In this document: one piece after another, positions 17,424 through 25,479 of the stretch
How positions within the stretch are numbered: the first letter of the stretch is position 1
Layout of the letters: every line of letters starts with the position of its first letter
Assembly: GCA_017962545.1 (NCBI GenBank)
Contig: JAGCVD010000001.1
Span: forward strand, 1 to 47,289
Reading direction: 5' to 3'
Source of the DNA: Bacteroidales bacterium
GTDB lineage: Bacteria > Bacteroidota > Bacteroidia > Bacteroidales > P3
DNA length: 47,289 bases
Made by a program: the position numbers and the translations under genes
Notes under the pieces: model-generated
Told to the model about the DNA's origin: nothing
Seen by the model: only the letters and a program-made list of their open reading frames with translations
Databases searched by the model: none

Positions 17424-18562
17424 TTCACCTCGCGGCCAGCCTTGAACTTGGCTTTGTAGGCCTCTTTGCCGTTGTCGTACCAGACCCACTTGCCCTCTTT
17501 CTCGCCGTCGACAAACTGGCCTTTCTCTATCACGCCGCCGGCCTCGTTGTAGCGTTCGTATTTGCCGTTGAGCAAACCTTTATTATAGCTCTGGCGAGAT
17601 TCCACCTTTCCGTTGGGATAGTAGCGCACCTCCTCGCCGTCTTTCTTGTCGGCGGAGTAGTGCATGATGTAGCGTACCGAGCCGTCGTCATAGAGGCCGC
17701 GCCACTCGCCCTCTTTCAGGCCGCCACGGAAAGAACCCTCATAGTCCACCTTGCCATCCTCGTACCAGGAGGTCCAGAGGCCTTCCTCAAGGTCGTTGAT
17801 GTAGCTGCCCTCGTGCAGTTTCTCGCCACTTTCGTACCAGGTGGTCCACACACCTTCACGGCGGCCGTTGCGATAGTTGCCCTGACGCCAGCGCTCGCCA
17901 GTCTCATAATAGTAGGTCCACTGGCCTGTCTCCTTGTCGTTGCTGAAAGAGCCCTCGATGCCGAGTTTGCCGTTGGTGCGCCAATAGTAGCGCCACAGTC
18001 CTTCCTGGGCGCCATCCTTGAGGGTGCCCTCCATGTCGAGTTTGCCGTCGGCGAGCCACCAGGTGGCTTTGCCTTGGAGCTCGTTGTGCTGGTAGGTGCC
18101 CTCGAACTTGAGCTGTCCGTTGGGGTGCCACTGGCGTGTCTCGCCTTCACGGCTGCCACCGACATAGGTGATTTGTTCCTCGAGCTGTCCGTTGTCGTAC
18201 CATGAGCGGTAGAGTCCTGTGCGCTTGCCGTTTTCCACGTTCACCTCGCTCTTCAGGTCACCGTTGCGGAACCATGAGCGGCTGACGCCGTTGCCGTGGC
18301 ATTCTTCTGCCATGCGGCTGCCGTCCTCGTAGTAGAGCGTCCATGTGCCACTCTTTTGTCCGTTGATGTAGCTGCCCTGTTGCGACATCTGGCCGTTGGG
18401 GAACCACCAGGTCCAGTTGCCTGTACGTTTGCCCTCGTCGTTGAGGGTGCCCTCGACAGAGAGTTGCTTGCTGTCGCTATAAGTCTTCTCATAGCGGGTC
18501 TGCGCTGTAAGCATGACGGGCAGCGTGAGTGTCAGCGCTGCGGTGAGTATGATTCTCTTCAT
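17420..18562 (-). CDS. Secreted MORN-repeat protein
   Basis: The 380-residue protein has a signal peptide ending MLTAQ (about 1-21) and then roughly 14 MORN-2 type repeats of 21-25 residues. The repeated core is G-x-W-x-x-(Y/W)-(Y/W)-x-(N/D)-G-(Q/K)-x-x-x-(E/Q)-G-x-(Y/F). MORN arrays form elongated beta sheets that bind proteins or lipids; no catalytic domain is present. It lies 6 bases downstream of the DUF4270 gene and overlaps maf. Location is probably periplasm or cell surface; role unknown. Confidence 0.85.
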   Translation of the reverse strand: MKRIILTAALTLTLPVMLTAQTRYEKTYSDSKQLSVEGTLNDEGKRTGNWTWWFPNGQMSQQGSYINGQKSGTWTLYYEDGSRMAEECHGNGVSRSWFRNGDLKSEVNVENGKRTGLYRSWYDNGQLEEQITYVGGSREGETRQWHPNGQLKFEGTYQHNELQGKATWWLADGKLDMEGTLKDGAQEGLWRYYWRTNGKLGIEGSFSNDKETGQWTYYYETGERWRQGNYRNGRREGVWTTWYESGEKLHEGSYINDLEEGLWTSWYEDGKVDYEGSFRGGLKEGEWRGLYDDGSVRYIMHYSADKKDGEEVRYYPNGKVESRQSYNKGLLNGKYERYNEAGGVIEKGQFVDGEKEGKWVWYDNGKEAYKAKFKAGREVK

Positions 18563-18568
18563 GGTTCT

Positions 18569-19819
18569 TTATTCGGTGTATATTAGTTCAATACGTATGT
18601 GGTCGGTTGCCGATAGACCGTTGATGACGGCGCCTGCCGCCGAGCTGCGGCGTGAGTTGAGCACCAGCATTGTCCCGGGGTCGGCGCCTTCGCGCAAGAG
18701 GCCCTGCACATGCTGTGTCACCCGCAGGCGGTAGCTGTTACGGCTGTCGTCGTAGGTGCCGTCGAAGCGCGACATGGTGATGAAATCCATCATCAGGTCG
18801 TCGATATAGACATCGCTGGCGCCGTTGCGCTTGGCCACGGCCAGCACACGGTCGGGCATCATCGATGCCGTGGAGGCAGTCACGGGGACCAGCAACTCGG
18901 CATGATGTATGGTGGCGGTGGGATGGGCTGTAGCAAAGGCGCGTATGGCGTTGTCGAAACTGAGCAGGATATTGTAGCCACCCATAGGCTCAAGGTAGAG
19001 CGTCGTGCTGCCATCCAGACTGTCGACACCGCCAGTGGCGCTGCCGGTATAGTTGTGTGTGAAGTTCAAGAAGTGCGCCGCACCGGAACTCAGCAGGAAG
19101 GTGTAGGTGGCGTCGACAGTGTCCTCGGCGCTGTAGCGATGGTAAACGGTGAGACAGGTGTTGGAGGCCGAGAAGTTGACACCCAGCATGCCCATGCTGC
19201 CGGCGTCGGTGATGCGGACGCGCAGACCTTTGGTGGCCTCGGCGAACTCGGCGGCGGTACCCGTCTGGTTGAGGATGGTGCTAATGGAGTTGTCGAGTTT
19301 GAGGCGCACAATGGTGTCGGTGGGTCCCACGCTGACGCTCTGGTCGAAGTATTTGGCGGCGGGGTTCACCGGCAGGGTGTCACAACTGTAGTAAACGCTG
19401 TCGGCCTGCAACGGCTCGGCCAGCTGCATCACCTCGAAGTGGAAGTTATAGGTGGCCGTGGAGTCGGGGTAGGTGCGCTCCTTGACGAGGGTGAGCACCA
19501 CCGAGTCGATGATATTCTCGGCCATGTTGATGCTGCTGGTGTTCTCGTCCAGGGCTATCTGGGTGTAGAGGGTGGCGCTGACGCGGCCGAAGATGGCACC
19601 AGCGTCCTGGTAGTTGCCGATGACGCCGAAGCTGTAGTTGGATGTCAGCAATGAGTCGTCGCGCACACTCAAGGCGCGGTCGGCGGTGAGGGTGGCTTGT
19701 TGGCCATTGTATAGGGTGTTGTTGTCCACTAGGTTCACGCCCAGGCCCGACTCCTCGTCGGTGCAGGCGGTGACGGTAAGCAGCAGCAGGCAGGCTGCCG
19801 TGTAAAGTATTCTCTTCAT
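18569..19819 (-). CDS. DUF4270 lipoprotein
   Basis: The 416-residue protein has a lipoprotein signal with lipobox TVTAC (Cys19) followed by TDEESGLGVNLVD. The long beta-rich remainder matches my recollection of the Bacteroidetes DUF4270 family, outer-membrane lipoproteins of unknown function commonly found beside the short GlgA-like gene, as here (7-base gap). No catalytic motif is seen. Confidence 0.8.
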   Translation of the reverse strand: MKRILYTAACLLLLTVTACTDEESGLGVNLVDNNTLYNGQQATLTADRALSVRDDSLLTSNYSFGVIGNYQDAGAIFGRVSATLYTQIALDENTSSINMAENIIDSVVLTLVKERTYPDSTATYNFHFEVMQLAEPLQADSVYYSCDTLPVNPAAKYFDQSVSVGPTDTIVRLKLDNSISTILNQTGTAAEFAEATKGLRVRITDAGSMGMLGVNFSASNTCLTVYHRYSAEDTVDATYTFLLSSGAAHFLNFTHNYTGSATGGVDSLDGSTTLYLEPMGGYNILLSFDNAIRAFATAHPTATIHHAELLVPVTASTASMMPDRVLAVAKRNGASDVYIDDLMMDFITMSRFDGTYDDSRNSYRLRVTQHVQGLLREGADPGTMLVLNSRRSSAAGAVINGLSATDHIRIELIYTE

Positions 19820-19826
19820 AGTAGGG

Positions 19827-20648
19827 TTAGTTGTCTATTCTTCCGATAAGGCTGTCGTAGAATCTGTTGATGCGGTTATAGAATTCGTCGCGATCTTCGA
19901 TGTAGTCCAGCACGTTGCGTTTGTTCTCTTTGGCGAAGGCTACCAACTCAGGGTTGGCGTTCTTGGAGCCGATGATGACACCTTGGGAGTAGGTGATGGC
20001 CGATTTCATGAGGCCCAGATAGGTGGTGTCGCCGTAGAGACGCAGGTCTTTGGCTGTGGCGTTGTCGGCCTTCATCTTGCGCTCCAGGTCGCCGCCGATG
20101 GTGCCCTTGAAGCCGTCGTCCATCAAGGTGATGACCAGCTTGGTGCCGCTGAAGAAAGCGTTCTCCTTGTTGATGCGCCGCATATAGAAGGGTATCATCG
20201 AGGTAAACCATCCGGAGAAGTTGATCAGGTGGGGCTGCCAGGCCAGCTTGCGCACGGCCTCGAGGCATCCGCGGCCGAAGAACAGCAACTGTTCGTCGCT
20301 GTCTTTCGCCAGCGTGCCGTTGTCCTGCAGTGCCGCAGGGCGTCCGACGAAATACTCCTCGTTGTCGATGAAGTACACCTGCATGCGGGCGGTGGGGATG
20401 GAGCCCACCTTGATGATGAGCTGGTGGTCGCAGTTGTTCACTATCAGGTTCATGCCGCTGAGGCGTATCACTTCGTGCAGCTGGTGTTTGCGCTCGCTGA
20501 CAGAGGCGAATTTGGGCATGAAAACCCTGATTTCGCGTCCCATCTCTTGCGTTTTTGCCGGCAGATAGCGTCCCATCGATGACATCTCGTTTTCGTTGGA
20601 AAAAGGCATAATCTCCTGGCTTACAAACAGAATCCTTCCTTTGGCCAT
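19827..20648 (-). CDS. Glycogen/starch synthase-like N-domain protein
   Basis: The 273-residue protein begins MAKGRILFVSQEIMPF, like the N-terminal GT5 Rossmann domain of glycogen synthase. The C-terminal nucleotide-sugar-binding half is absent, so it is unlikely to be a full synthase. Such stand-alone proteins are common in Bacteroidales and are often annotated as glycogen/starch synthase. A longer open frame reaches 20867, but the promoter at 20677-20707 lies inside that extension, so the ATG at 20648 is the start. It heads the operon with DUF4270, MORN and maf. Confidence 0.8.
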   Translation of the reverse strand: MAKGRILFVSQEIMPFSNENEMSSMGRYLPAKTQEMGREIRVFMPKFASVSERKHQLHEVIRLSGMNLIVNNCDHQLIIKVGSIPTARMQVYFIDNEEYFVGRPAALQDNGTLAKDSDEQLLFFGRGCLEAVRKLAWQPHLINFSGWFTSMIPFYMRRINKENAFFSGTKLVITLMDDGFKGTIGGDLERKMKADNATAKDLRLYGDTTYLGLMKSAITYSQGVIIGSKNANPELVAFAKENKRNVLDYIEDRDEFYNRINRFYDSLIGRIDN

Positions 20649-20676
20649 AATAATATATATATAATTTGTCCGAATG

Positions 20677-20707
20677 CAAAAGTACGAAAAAAAAACGACT
20701 CGACAAA
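20677..20707 (-). promoter_or_regulatory. Promoter of the GlgA-like/DUF4270/MORN/maf operon
   Basis: On the minus strand TTTG (20707-20704), a 19-base spacer and TACTTTTG (20684-20677) fit the Bacteroidetes consensus fully. The leader is about 20-25 bases. Confidence 0.85.
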
Positions 20708-20752
20708 ATAATTTTCTTACCACCAGCAGTAAGCGATAGGTGTTTACTGGCT

Positions 20753-20798
20753 GTTCTTCGGTTGTTCTTTGGGAACAACCGAAGAACAACCGAAGAAA
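20753..20798. repeat. 11-bp-period repeat hairpin in a divergent promoter region
   Basis: TTCTTCGG (20754) and TTCTTTGG (20765) lie 11 bases apart. The inverse CCGAAG recurs at 20779 and 20790, again 11 apart. Bases 20753-20767 pair perfectly with 20773-20787. The unit TTCTTYGG plus three bases matches the hairpin at 9711-9768, although spacer bases differ. It lies between two divergent promoters, so it cannot be a terminator for either neighbour. Confidence 0.75.
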
Positions 20799-20866
20799 TG
20801 AGGGGGTTGGGCTTGTCCCATTTGGGTTGTATGTGGTGCGTTTTCTTCGACCGAGGACAAATTGCA

Positions 20867-20898
20867 TTTGGTTAAGTCGAAAATTGTTTGTACTTTTA
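20867..20898 (+). promoter_or_regulatory. Promoter of the T9SS protein gene at 20914
   Basis: TTTG (20867-20870), a 20-base spacer and TACTTTTA (20891-20898), one mismatch from the -7 consensus. The leader would be about 10 bases. Confidence 0.65.
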
Positions 20899-20913
20899 CA
20901 AAAAAATTAACAG

Positions 20914-22035
20914 ATGCTTATGAAAACAAAAGTTGTGGTGTTTGCCTGCGTATATTTTTTTGGGTCGGTGGGGGCCATGGCTCAGGTTACGATTCATACC
21001 ACTCGGTTGCCGAGAAATTATTATAGCAATTGTTGGTATGGATATGATGTTGATCCCGAGTCTCAAGGGCTGGCTTTGGTGCCGATGATGGTACAGAAGT
21101 CTAAAGGCTTTTTCGGTAAGTGTTTTTATTCCAAGGATTCTATCCAGATATACGGAGTGGCGGCCAGTCTGTCAACGTTTGACCTGACTGTACGGGAGTA
21201 CGACAGCTATGATGCCAATGGAAATCCGATTCATGTTGTCGATTCCAGTTCGTATAGATATTATTTTTCAAGGATGTGTGATACCAGCGCGTATGACGAA
21301 GCTTACGAGTATTTTGGAATATACACCCATGAGTCGGATTCGTTACGGTTGATTGGGCCGCAACAGAGTGTCAATATCAAGACTACGCCAGTGACGTATT
21401 ATATGAATCTCGGAACCAGAATGTATCATGAAATATCAGAAGAATACACACCTCCGCTTCCGTTTTATGAGATGTACTTTGACAGCCCGGTGACGGTGGC
21501 CGATTCGTTCTATGTGGGCATGACATGCTATAATTACACACGGGAGGACAAGTGTCCAGACAAATGGTTTTACACCTGGCCTATACTCTGGAACACGCTT
21601 GGCCTTAGCCCGGGACCGTTGCCATGTGCCGATAACACGGCTTGGTATCAGACCATACTGTACCCTGATGGAACAGGAGGCTGGGTGTATGGGGCTTCCA
21701 ATAATGTATACTGCATTTTCCCTATTTTGGACACCAACCACAGAAACGGCTATGTTGACACCACAGGAGGCGGCGCCGGTATGGCTGCGGCAGGGCTGGA
21801 GCGTTTTGTGGCGGTGCTCCCTAATCCTGCTGTGACGGAGGTTCGTGTGGTGTCGAGTGTTGGGATGGCGCAGTTGGATGTTTATGATGTGAAGGGCGAG
21901 AAGGTGATGTGCCGGCAGGCAACGGGCCCCGACGTTACTTTCAGTGTCAGTGCATGGCAGGACGGTGTCTATGTCCTGCATCTCCATACCCCGTTGGGAA
22001 TCGCCGTCAAACGGTTGGTGGTGAAACGGGAATAG
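20914..22035 (+). CDS. T9SS-exported protein of unknown function
   Basis: The 373-residue protein has a signal peptide (about 1-24, ending GAMAQ) and a T9SS type A C-terminal domain with VLPNPAVTEVRV, LDVYDVKGEKV and GVYVLHL. The central ~250 residues are beta-rich and aromatic and match no family I recognise. Codon third positions look more A/T-rich than in its neighbours, so it may be a more recent arrival. An in-frame ATG at 20920 (MKTK) is an alternative start. It has its own promoter, and recX downstream has another. Confidence 0.75.
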   Translation: MLMKTKVVVFACVYFFGSVGAMAQVTIHTTRLPRNYYSNCWYGYDVDPESQGLALVPMMVQKSKGFFGKCFYSKDSIQIYGVAASLSTFDLTVREYDSYDANGNPIHVVDSSSYRYYFSRMCDTSAYDEAYEYFGIYTHESDSLRLIGPQQSVNIKTTPVTYYMNLGTRMYHEISEEYTPPLPFYEMYFDSPVTVADSFYVGMTCYNYTREDKCPDKWFYTWPILWNTLGLSPGPLPCADNTAWYQTILYPDGTGGWVYGASNNVYCIFPILDTNHRNGYVDTTGGGAGMAAAGLERFVAVLPNPAVTEVRVVSSVGMAQLDVYDVKGEKVMCRQATGPDVTFSVSAWQDGVYVLHLHTPLGIAVKRLVVKRE

Positions 22036-22065
22036 CGCTGCTGTGAGTGGTGGGGAAAACTTTAT

Positions 22066-22096
22066 TTTGTCATGTCGTGAAATGTTCGTACTTTTG
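22066..22096 (+). promoter_or_regulatory. recX promoter, near-leaderless
   Basis: TTTG (22066-22069), a 19-base spacer and TACTTTTG (22089-22096) match the consensus exactly. The ATG of recX is only 8 bases after the box, so the transcript should have a leader of a few bases at most. Confidence 0.8.
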
Positions 22097-22104
22097 CATC
22101 CGGA

Positions 22105-22590
22105 ATGGAAAGCAAAAAGACTACGCGTAATACCGCCGCTCTGACGGAATCCTCACGTGCCTTGTTGGAGCGCGCACGTCACTATTGTGCCCTCAGCGAG
22201 CAGTGTGAAAGTGGTGTGCGACAGAAACTTATATCGTGGGGCGCCACTTCCGACGAGGTTACGCCCATCGTCGAGCGTCTTCGTGCGGAGGACTACCTCA
22301 ACGACTTCCGTTATGCGCGCGCATTCTGTGAAGGAAAGTTGATTCACCAGCGCTGGGGGCGTCAGAAGGTGCTCTACCACCTGCGCACCAAGCACCTGCC
22401 CAAGGAGGCCATCGAAGCTGGCATGTCGGTCATCGACGACGAGACCTATTTCGGCATCATGGCCGACGAAACGGAGAAGAAACTGAAGACGTTGGGTGGC
22501 GAGATGACCCCCGATGTGCGTCGCAAGATGCTCTCGTTCCTGGCCTCGCGCGGCTACAGCGTCTCAGAAATCAGCCGTGTGCTGGATTGA
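22105..22590 (+). CDS. recX: Regulatory protein RecX
   Basis: The 161-residue, three-helix-repeat protein binds RecA filaments and modulates recombination. Family features include ALLERARHYCALSEQCESGV, the R-L-(R/K)-x-(E/D)-x-Y-(L/I)-(N/D)-D-x-R-(Y/F)-A stretch (RLRAEDYLNDFRYARAF) and RWGRQKVLYHLR. Length is normal. The start at 22105 lies just past the promoter. A DUF3078 gene follows 39 bases later without a terminator. Confidence 0.92.
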   Translation: MESKKTTRNTAALTESSRALLERARHYCALSEQCESGVRQKLISWGATSDEVTPIVERLRAEDYLNDFRYARAFCEGKLIHQRWGRQKVLYHLRTKHLPKEAIEAGMSVIDDETYFGIMADETEKKLKTLGGEMTPDVRRKMLSFLASRGYSVSEISRVLD

Positions 22591-22629
22591 CAACAAGAAA
22601 GAACAACAAACAAAAAAACATTACCGATA

Positions 22630-23739
22630 ATGAAAAAGCTCTTTACAATTCTGGCAGCCCTCGCCATGACGGCTGCCGTCGCCACGGCCCAGGACGAGCC
22701 CGCGGCACCTGCCGGCAAGTGGGAGACCAGTAGCACTCCCGCACTCAAGGCCAGCGAGTTCCTGTACAACAACTGGTCGAAGAGCGGTAATTCGCAGATC
22801 GATGTTACCGGCACCTTCTTCGGCAACTACAAGTACACGCACCCCAAGTTTGTGTGGGACAATGTCGTTGACCTGGCCTACGGCTATGCCTGGCAAGACC
22901 TTGACAACAGTAGTGCCGACAGCGTGGGTGGCCTCTTTGAAACCCGCCGCAAGAGCAACGACAAGATTGACCTTACCAGCGCCATCAGCTGGAATGCCTA
23001 TAAAGGCTGGGGTGCCAGCTTTACGGCCAACCTCAAGACCCAGTTCGGTAGCGGCTATGAGTATGATGGCATAGGTATCAACCAGACCCAGAAGTTGGTG
23101 TCGAGTTTCTTTGCCCCTGCCTATCTCACCACGGCACTCTCGTTCGAGTACAAGAAAACCGACTGGTCGGTGTCGCTGTCGTTCTTGACAGGCAAGACTA
23201 CCTTCGTGTGCAACGACTCGCTCATCGCCGACGATAAGACCTATGGTGTCATACAGCCCGACAATTTCCTGGCTACCGATCCTACCACCTTCAATCATGT
23301 CTATTTCGCACTTGGTAGCTATGTGAGGGCACAGTACCTGAAAAAGGATATCCTCCCGAATCTCGACCTCTACGCCCGTATCGAGCTCTTCTACGATTAC
23401 AAGAAGCCCAAGAACATGTCGTGGAACGCCATCGACGCCTATGTCGTCGATCCTGCCGACCCCGATGCCAAGCCTGACGGCTGCAAGTACACCCTCGCCG
23501 ATGAGGAGACATGGGCCGACCTGCAAGGCAAGGGCTGGTTCGCCAAGCGCGCCTTCGAAACCGACCTCGACTTCGAACTGAAGCTCGACTACCGCCTCTC
23601 CAAGCATATCTCCGCCAATTTCGCCACCAACCTGAAGTGGGACACTGACTTCAGCGGTATGGGTAACTGGGGTCACTGGCAGCTGTACCAGATGGCCGGC
23701 GTGCAAATCTTCTTTAGCTGGAAGACTCCTAAGGAGTAA
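22630..23739 (+). CDS. DUF3078 outer-membrane beta-barrel-like protein
   Basis: The 369-residue protein has a signal peptide ending AVATAQ (1-21). It contains the NNWSKSGNSQIDVTGTF segment (about 47-63) typical of DUF3078, and the rest alternates hydrophobic and polar residues with many aromatics. The C-terminus ends with strand-like segments (VQIFFSWKTPKE). I infer an outer-membrane barrel of unknown function. It ends one base before the convergent SAM hydrolase gene, with no terminator visible. Confidence 0.78.
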   Translation: MKKLFTILAALAMTAAVATAQDEPAAPAGKWETSSTPALKASEFLYNNWSKSGNSQIDVTGTFFGNYKYTHPKFVWDNVVDLAYGYAWQDLDNSSADSVGGLFETRRKSNDKIDLTSAISWNAYKGWGASFTANLKTQFGSGYEYDGIGINQTQKLVSSFFAPAYLTTALSFEYKKTDWSVSLSFLTGKTTFVCNDSLIADDKTYGVIQPDNFLATDPTTFNHVYFALGSYVRAQYLKKDILPNLDLYARIELFYDYKKPKNMSWNAIDAYVVDPADPDAKPDGCKYTLADEETWADLQGKGWFAKRAFETDLDFELKLDYRLSKHISANFATNLKWDTDFSGMGNWGHWQLYQMAGVQIFFSWKTPKE

Positions 23740-23740
23740 T

Positions 23741-24508
23741 CTATTTAAACTTCAAGAGTACCGATCCATTGACTTTCAGACCGGTCAACTGGGCTAGCGA
23801 ATGACCTTGCAGCGCTAGCTCCAGTTGGCCGGTCGCTGATATGGTGAGGCGCAGGTTGAGGTCGTTGCCGTTATGGTAATAGGATGGGCTTATTTCGCTG
23901 ACGGTCATCTCGTTGACCTGCAGCACAAATGGGCGACCCTGGCGCAACTCCTCGAATTCGCGGTAGCTCATGCCCAGATAGGCGTTGCCATAGTCGTCGA
24001 TGTAATGCACATAGATGCGGTAATACTCGCCCTGTTGCAGGAAGTCGGGGCGGGGACGCTGCAGCAGTTGGGCGTGTCGCGGCCCGATGTCGGACAGGGC
24101 GGCGCCTTTCAGCAGTTGTGCCGCTGCGGGGACGAAGAGGTTGTAGGCGGCGAAGTTGTATACGCCGCCGGCTTGAGTGGGTATCTCGACGACCCCTTCT
24201 ACCTCGTCGCCGAACACCAGTGCCGGCAATCCATTGTCGGAACAGATGTAATACTGCCCACGGGCGCGCAGAGCCACGTAGGGCGCCTGCGAAGCCACAT
24301 CGATGATGTGCACCGTTCCTGAGGGAAAACCCAGGCAGCCATGGCGCACCATGAAACTGGCCTCCATTACGTTGAACGCCTTGAGCCCGTGGCTGATGTC
24401 AACCACCTGTACGCCTTCTACAAGGTTCATTAGAGCCCCTTTCACCATGCCGGCGAAGAAGCCTCTTTCACCCCAGTCGGTAGTCAGTGTTGCTATTGGC
24501 GTTTCCAT
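23741..24508 (-). CDS. SAM hydroxide adenosyltransferase (DUF62) family protein
   Basis: The 255-residue protein has ATLTTDWG near the N-terminus (usual form TDFG), VVDISHGL, and SDNGLPALVF, the SAM-binding signatures of the DUF62 chlorinase/fluorinase family. Most members hydrolyse S-adenosylmethionine to adenosine and methionine. The open frame runs 26 codons further upstream, but METPIATLTTDWG at 24508 is the natural start. Its 3' end meets the DUF3078 gene tail to tail with one base between. Confidence 0.88.
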   Translation of the reverse strand: METPIATLTTDWGERGFFAGMVKGALMNLVEGVQVVDISHGLKAFNVMEASFMVRHGCLGFPSGTVHIIDVASQAPYVALRARGQYYICSDNGLPALVFGDEVEGVVEIPTQAGGVYNFAAYNLFVPAAAQLLKGAALSDIGPRHAQLLQRPRPDFLQQGEYYRIYVHYIDDYGNAYLGMSYREFEELRQGRPFVLQVNEMTVSEISPSYYHNGNDLNLRLTISATGQLELALQGHSLAQLTGLKVNGSVLLKFK

Positions 24509-24634
24509 CCCTCTTTTAACGGGGAAGGCTCTCCCTTTATTGTGTTCGATGGAAAGAAAAAACGCTGTGGTGTTGTTGAAGGGCAAATCTTTTCATTTTG
24601 GGAAGGAAAATTCTCCTATATGGCGAAAAAACCG

Positions 24635-24642
24635 TATCTTTG
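24635..24642 (+). promoter_or_regulatory. -7 box of the sufC-sufD transcript
   Basis: TATCTTTG matches the -7 consensus and lies about 64 bases before the sufC ATG. It also lies within the longer upstream open frame, which argues against the earlier sufC start. Confidence 0.7.
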
Positions 24643-24705
24643 CTTTTTGGCTTTGGCCTGTATTATGGTGTTAATATATTAGAGTTCAAAATAATAAATA
24701 GAGAT

Positions 24706-25479
24706 ATGTCACTGCTTTCTATACGCAATTTGCACGCTTCGATAGGTGAGCGCGAGATACTGAAGGGTGTCAACTTGGAGGTGAACCGTGGCGAGGTGCA
24801 TGCCATCATGGGCCCCAACGGCAACGGTAAGAGCACATTGGCTGGTGTCGTCGCCGGCAACCCTAAGTATACCGTCACTGCTGGCGAAGTAATCTACAAC
24901 GGCAAGAACATCCTGGACCTGCCTGTCGACCAGCGTGCCTGTGAGGGCATCTTCCTCGGCTTTCAGTATCCCGTGGAGATACCGGGAGTGAGCATCACCA
25001 ATTTTATGCGCACTGCTGTCAATGAGCAGCGCAAGTATCACGGCCTCGACCCGCTCAGTGGATCGGAGTTCCTCAAGCTGATGGAAGAGAAGAAAAAGGT
25101 GGTGGAGATGACCACCAACCTGGCCAACCGCTCGGTCAACGAGGGTTTCAGCGGTGGCGAGAAGAAGAAGAATGAGATTTTCCAGATGGCCATGCTCAAC
25201 CCGACGCTCTCCATCCTGGACGAGACCGATTCGGGCCTCGATATCGACGCCCTGCGTATCGTCGCCGGTGGCGTCAACCAGCTGCGCAGCAAGGACAACG
25301 CCACCATCGTCATCACCCACTACCAGCGTCTGTTGGACTTCATCGTGCCCGACTTCGTGCATGTGCTCTATGAGGGGCGTATCGTGAAGACAGGTCCCAA
25401 GGAATTGGCGCTGGAACTGGAAGAGAAGGGCTACGAGTGGATTAAAGAGGAGTTGGACGTTAAGGGGCAGGAGTTATGA
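24706..25479 (+). CDS. sufC: Fe-S cluster assembly ATPase SufC
   Basis: The 257-residue ABC-type ATPase powers SufB/SufD scaffold work in iron-sulfur cluster assembly. Walker A is GPNGNGKS (36-43), the Suf-specific signature is FSGGEKKKNEIFQ and Walker B is LSILDETDSGLD. The start at 24706 is chosen over a 36-codon longer frame because the promoter lies inside the extension. sufB is not upstream; sufD overlaps the 3' end by 4 bases (ATGA). Confidence 0.96.
   Translation: MSLLSIRNLHASIGEREILKGVNLEVNRGEVHAIMGPNGNGKSTLAGVVAGNPKYTVTAGEVIYNGKNILDLPVDQRACEGIFLGFQYPVEIPGVSITNFMRTAVNEQRKYHGLDPLSGSEFLKLMEEKKKVVEMTTNLANRSVNEGFSGGEKKKNEIFQMAMLNPTLSILDETDSGLDIDALRIVAGGVNQLRSKDNATIVITHYQRLLDFIVPDFVHVLYEGRIVKTGPKELALELEEKGYEWIKEELDVKGQEL

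Noticed and set aside
17424-17489. Longer upstream start for maf
   Set aside because: The extension lies inside the MORN gene in another frame, and the conserved SKSPRR motif begins right after the ATG at 17423.
20649-20867. Longer upstream start for the GlgA-like gene
   Set aside because: A full consensus promoter and a repeat hairpin lie inside the extension.
20649-20913. Prophage or insertion element in the divergent gap
   Set aside because: No transposase, integrase or terminal inverted repeats; the gap is accounted for by two promoters and one hairpin.
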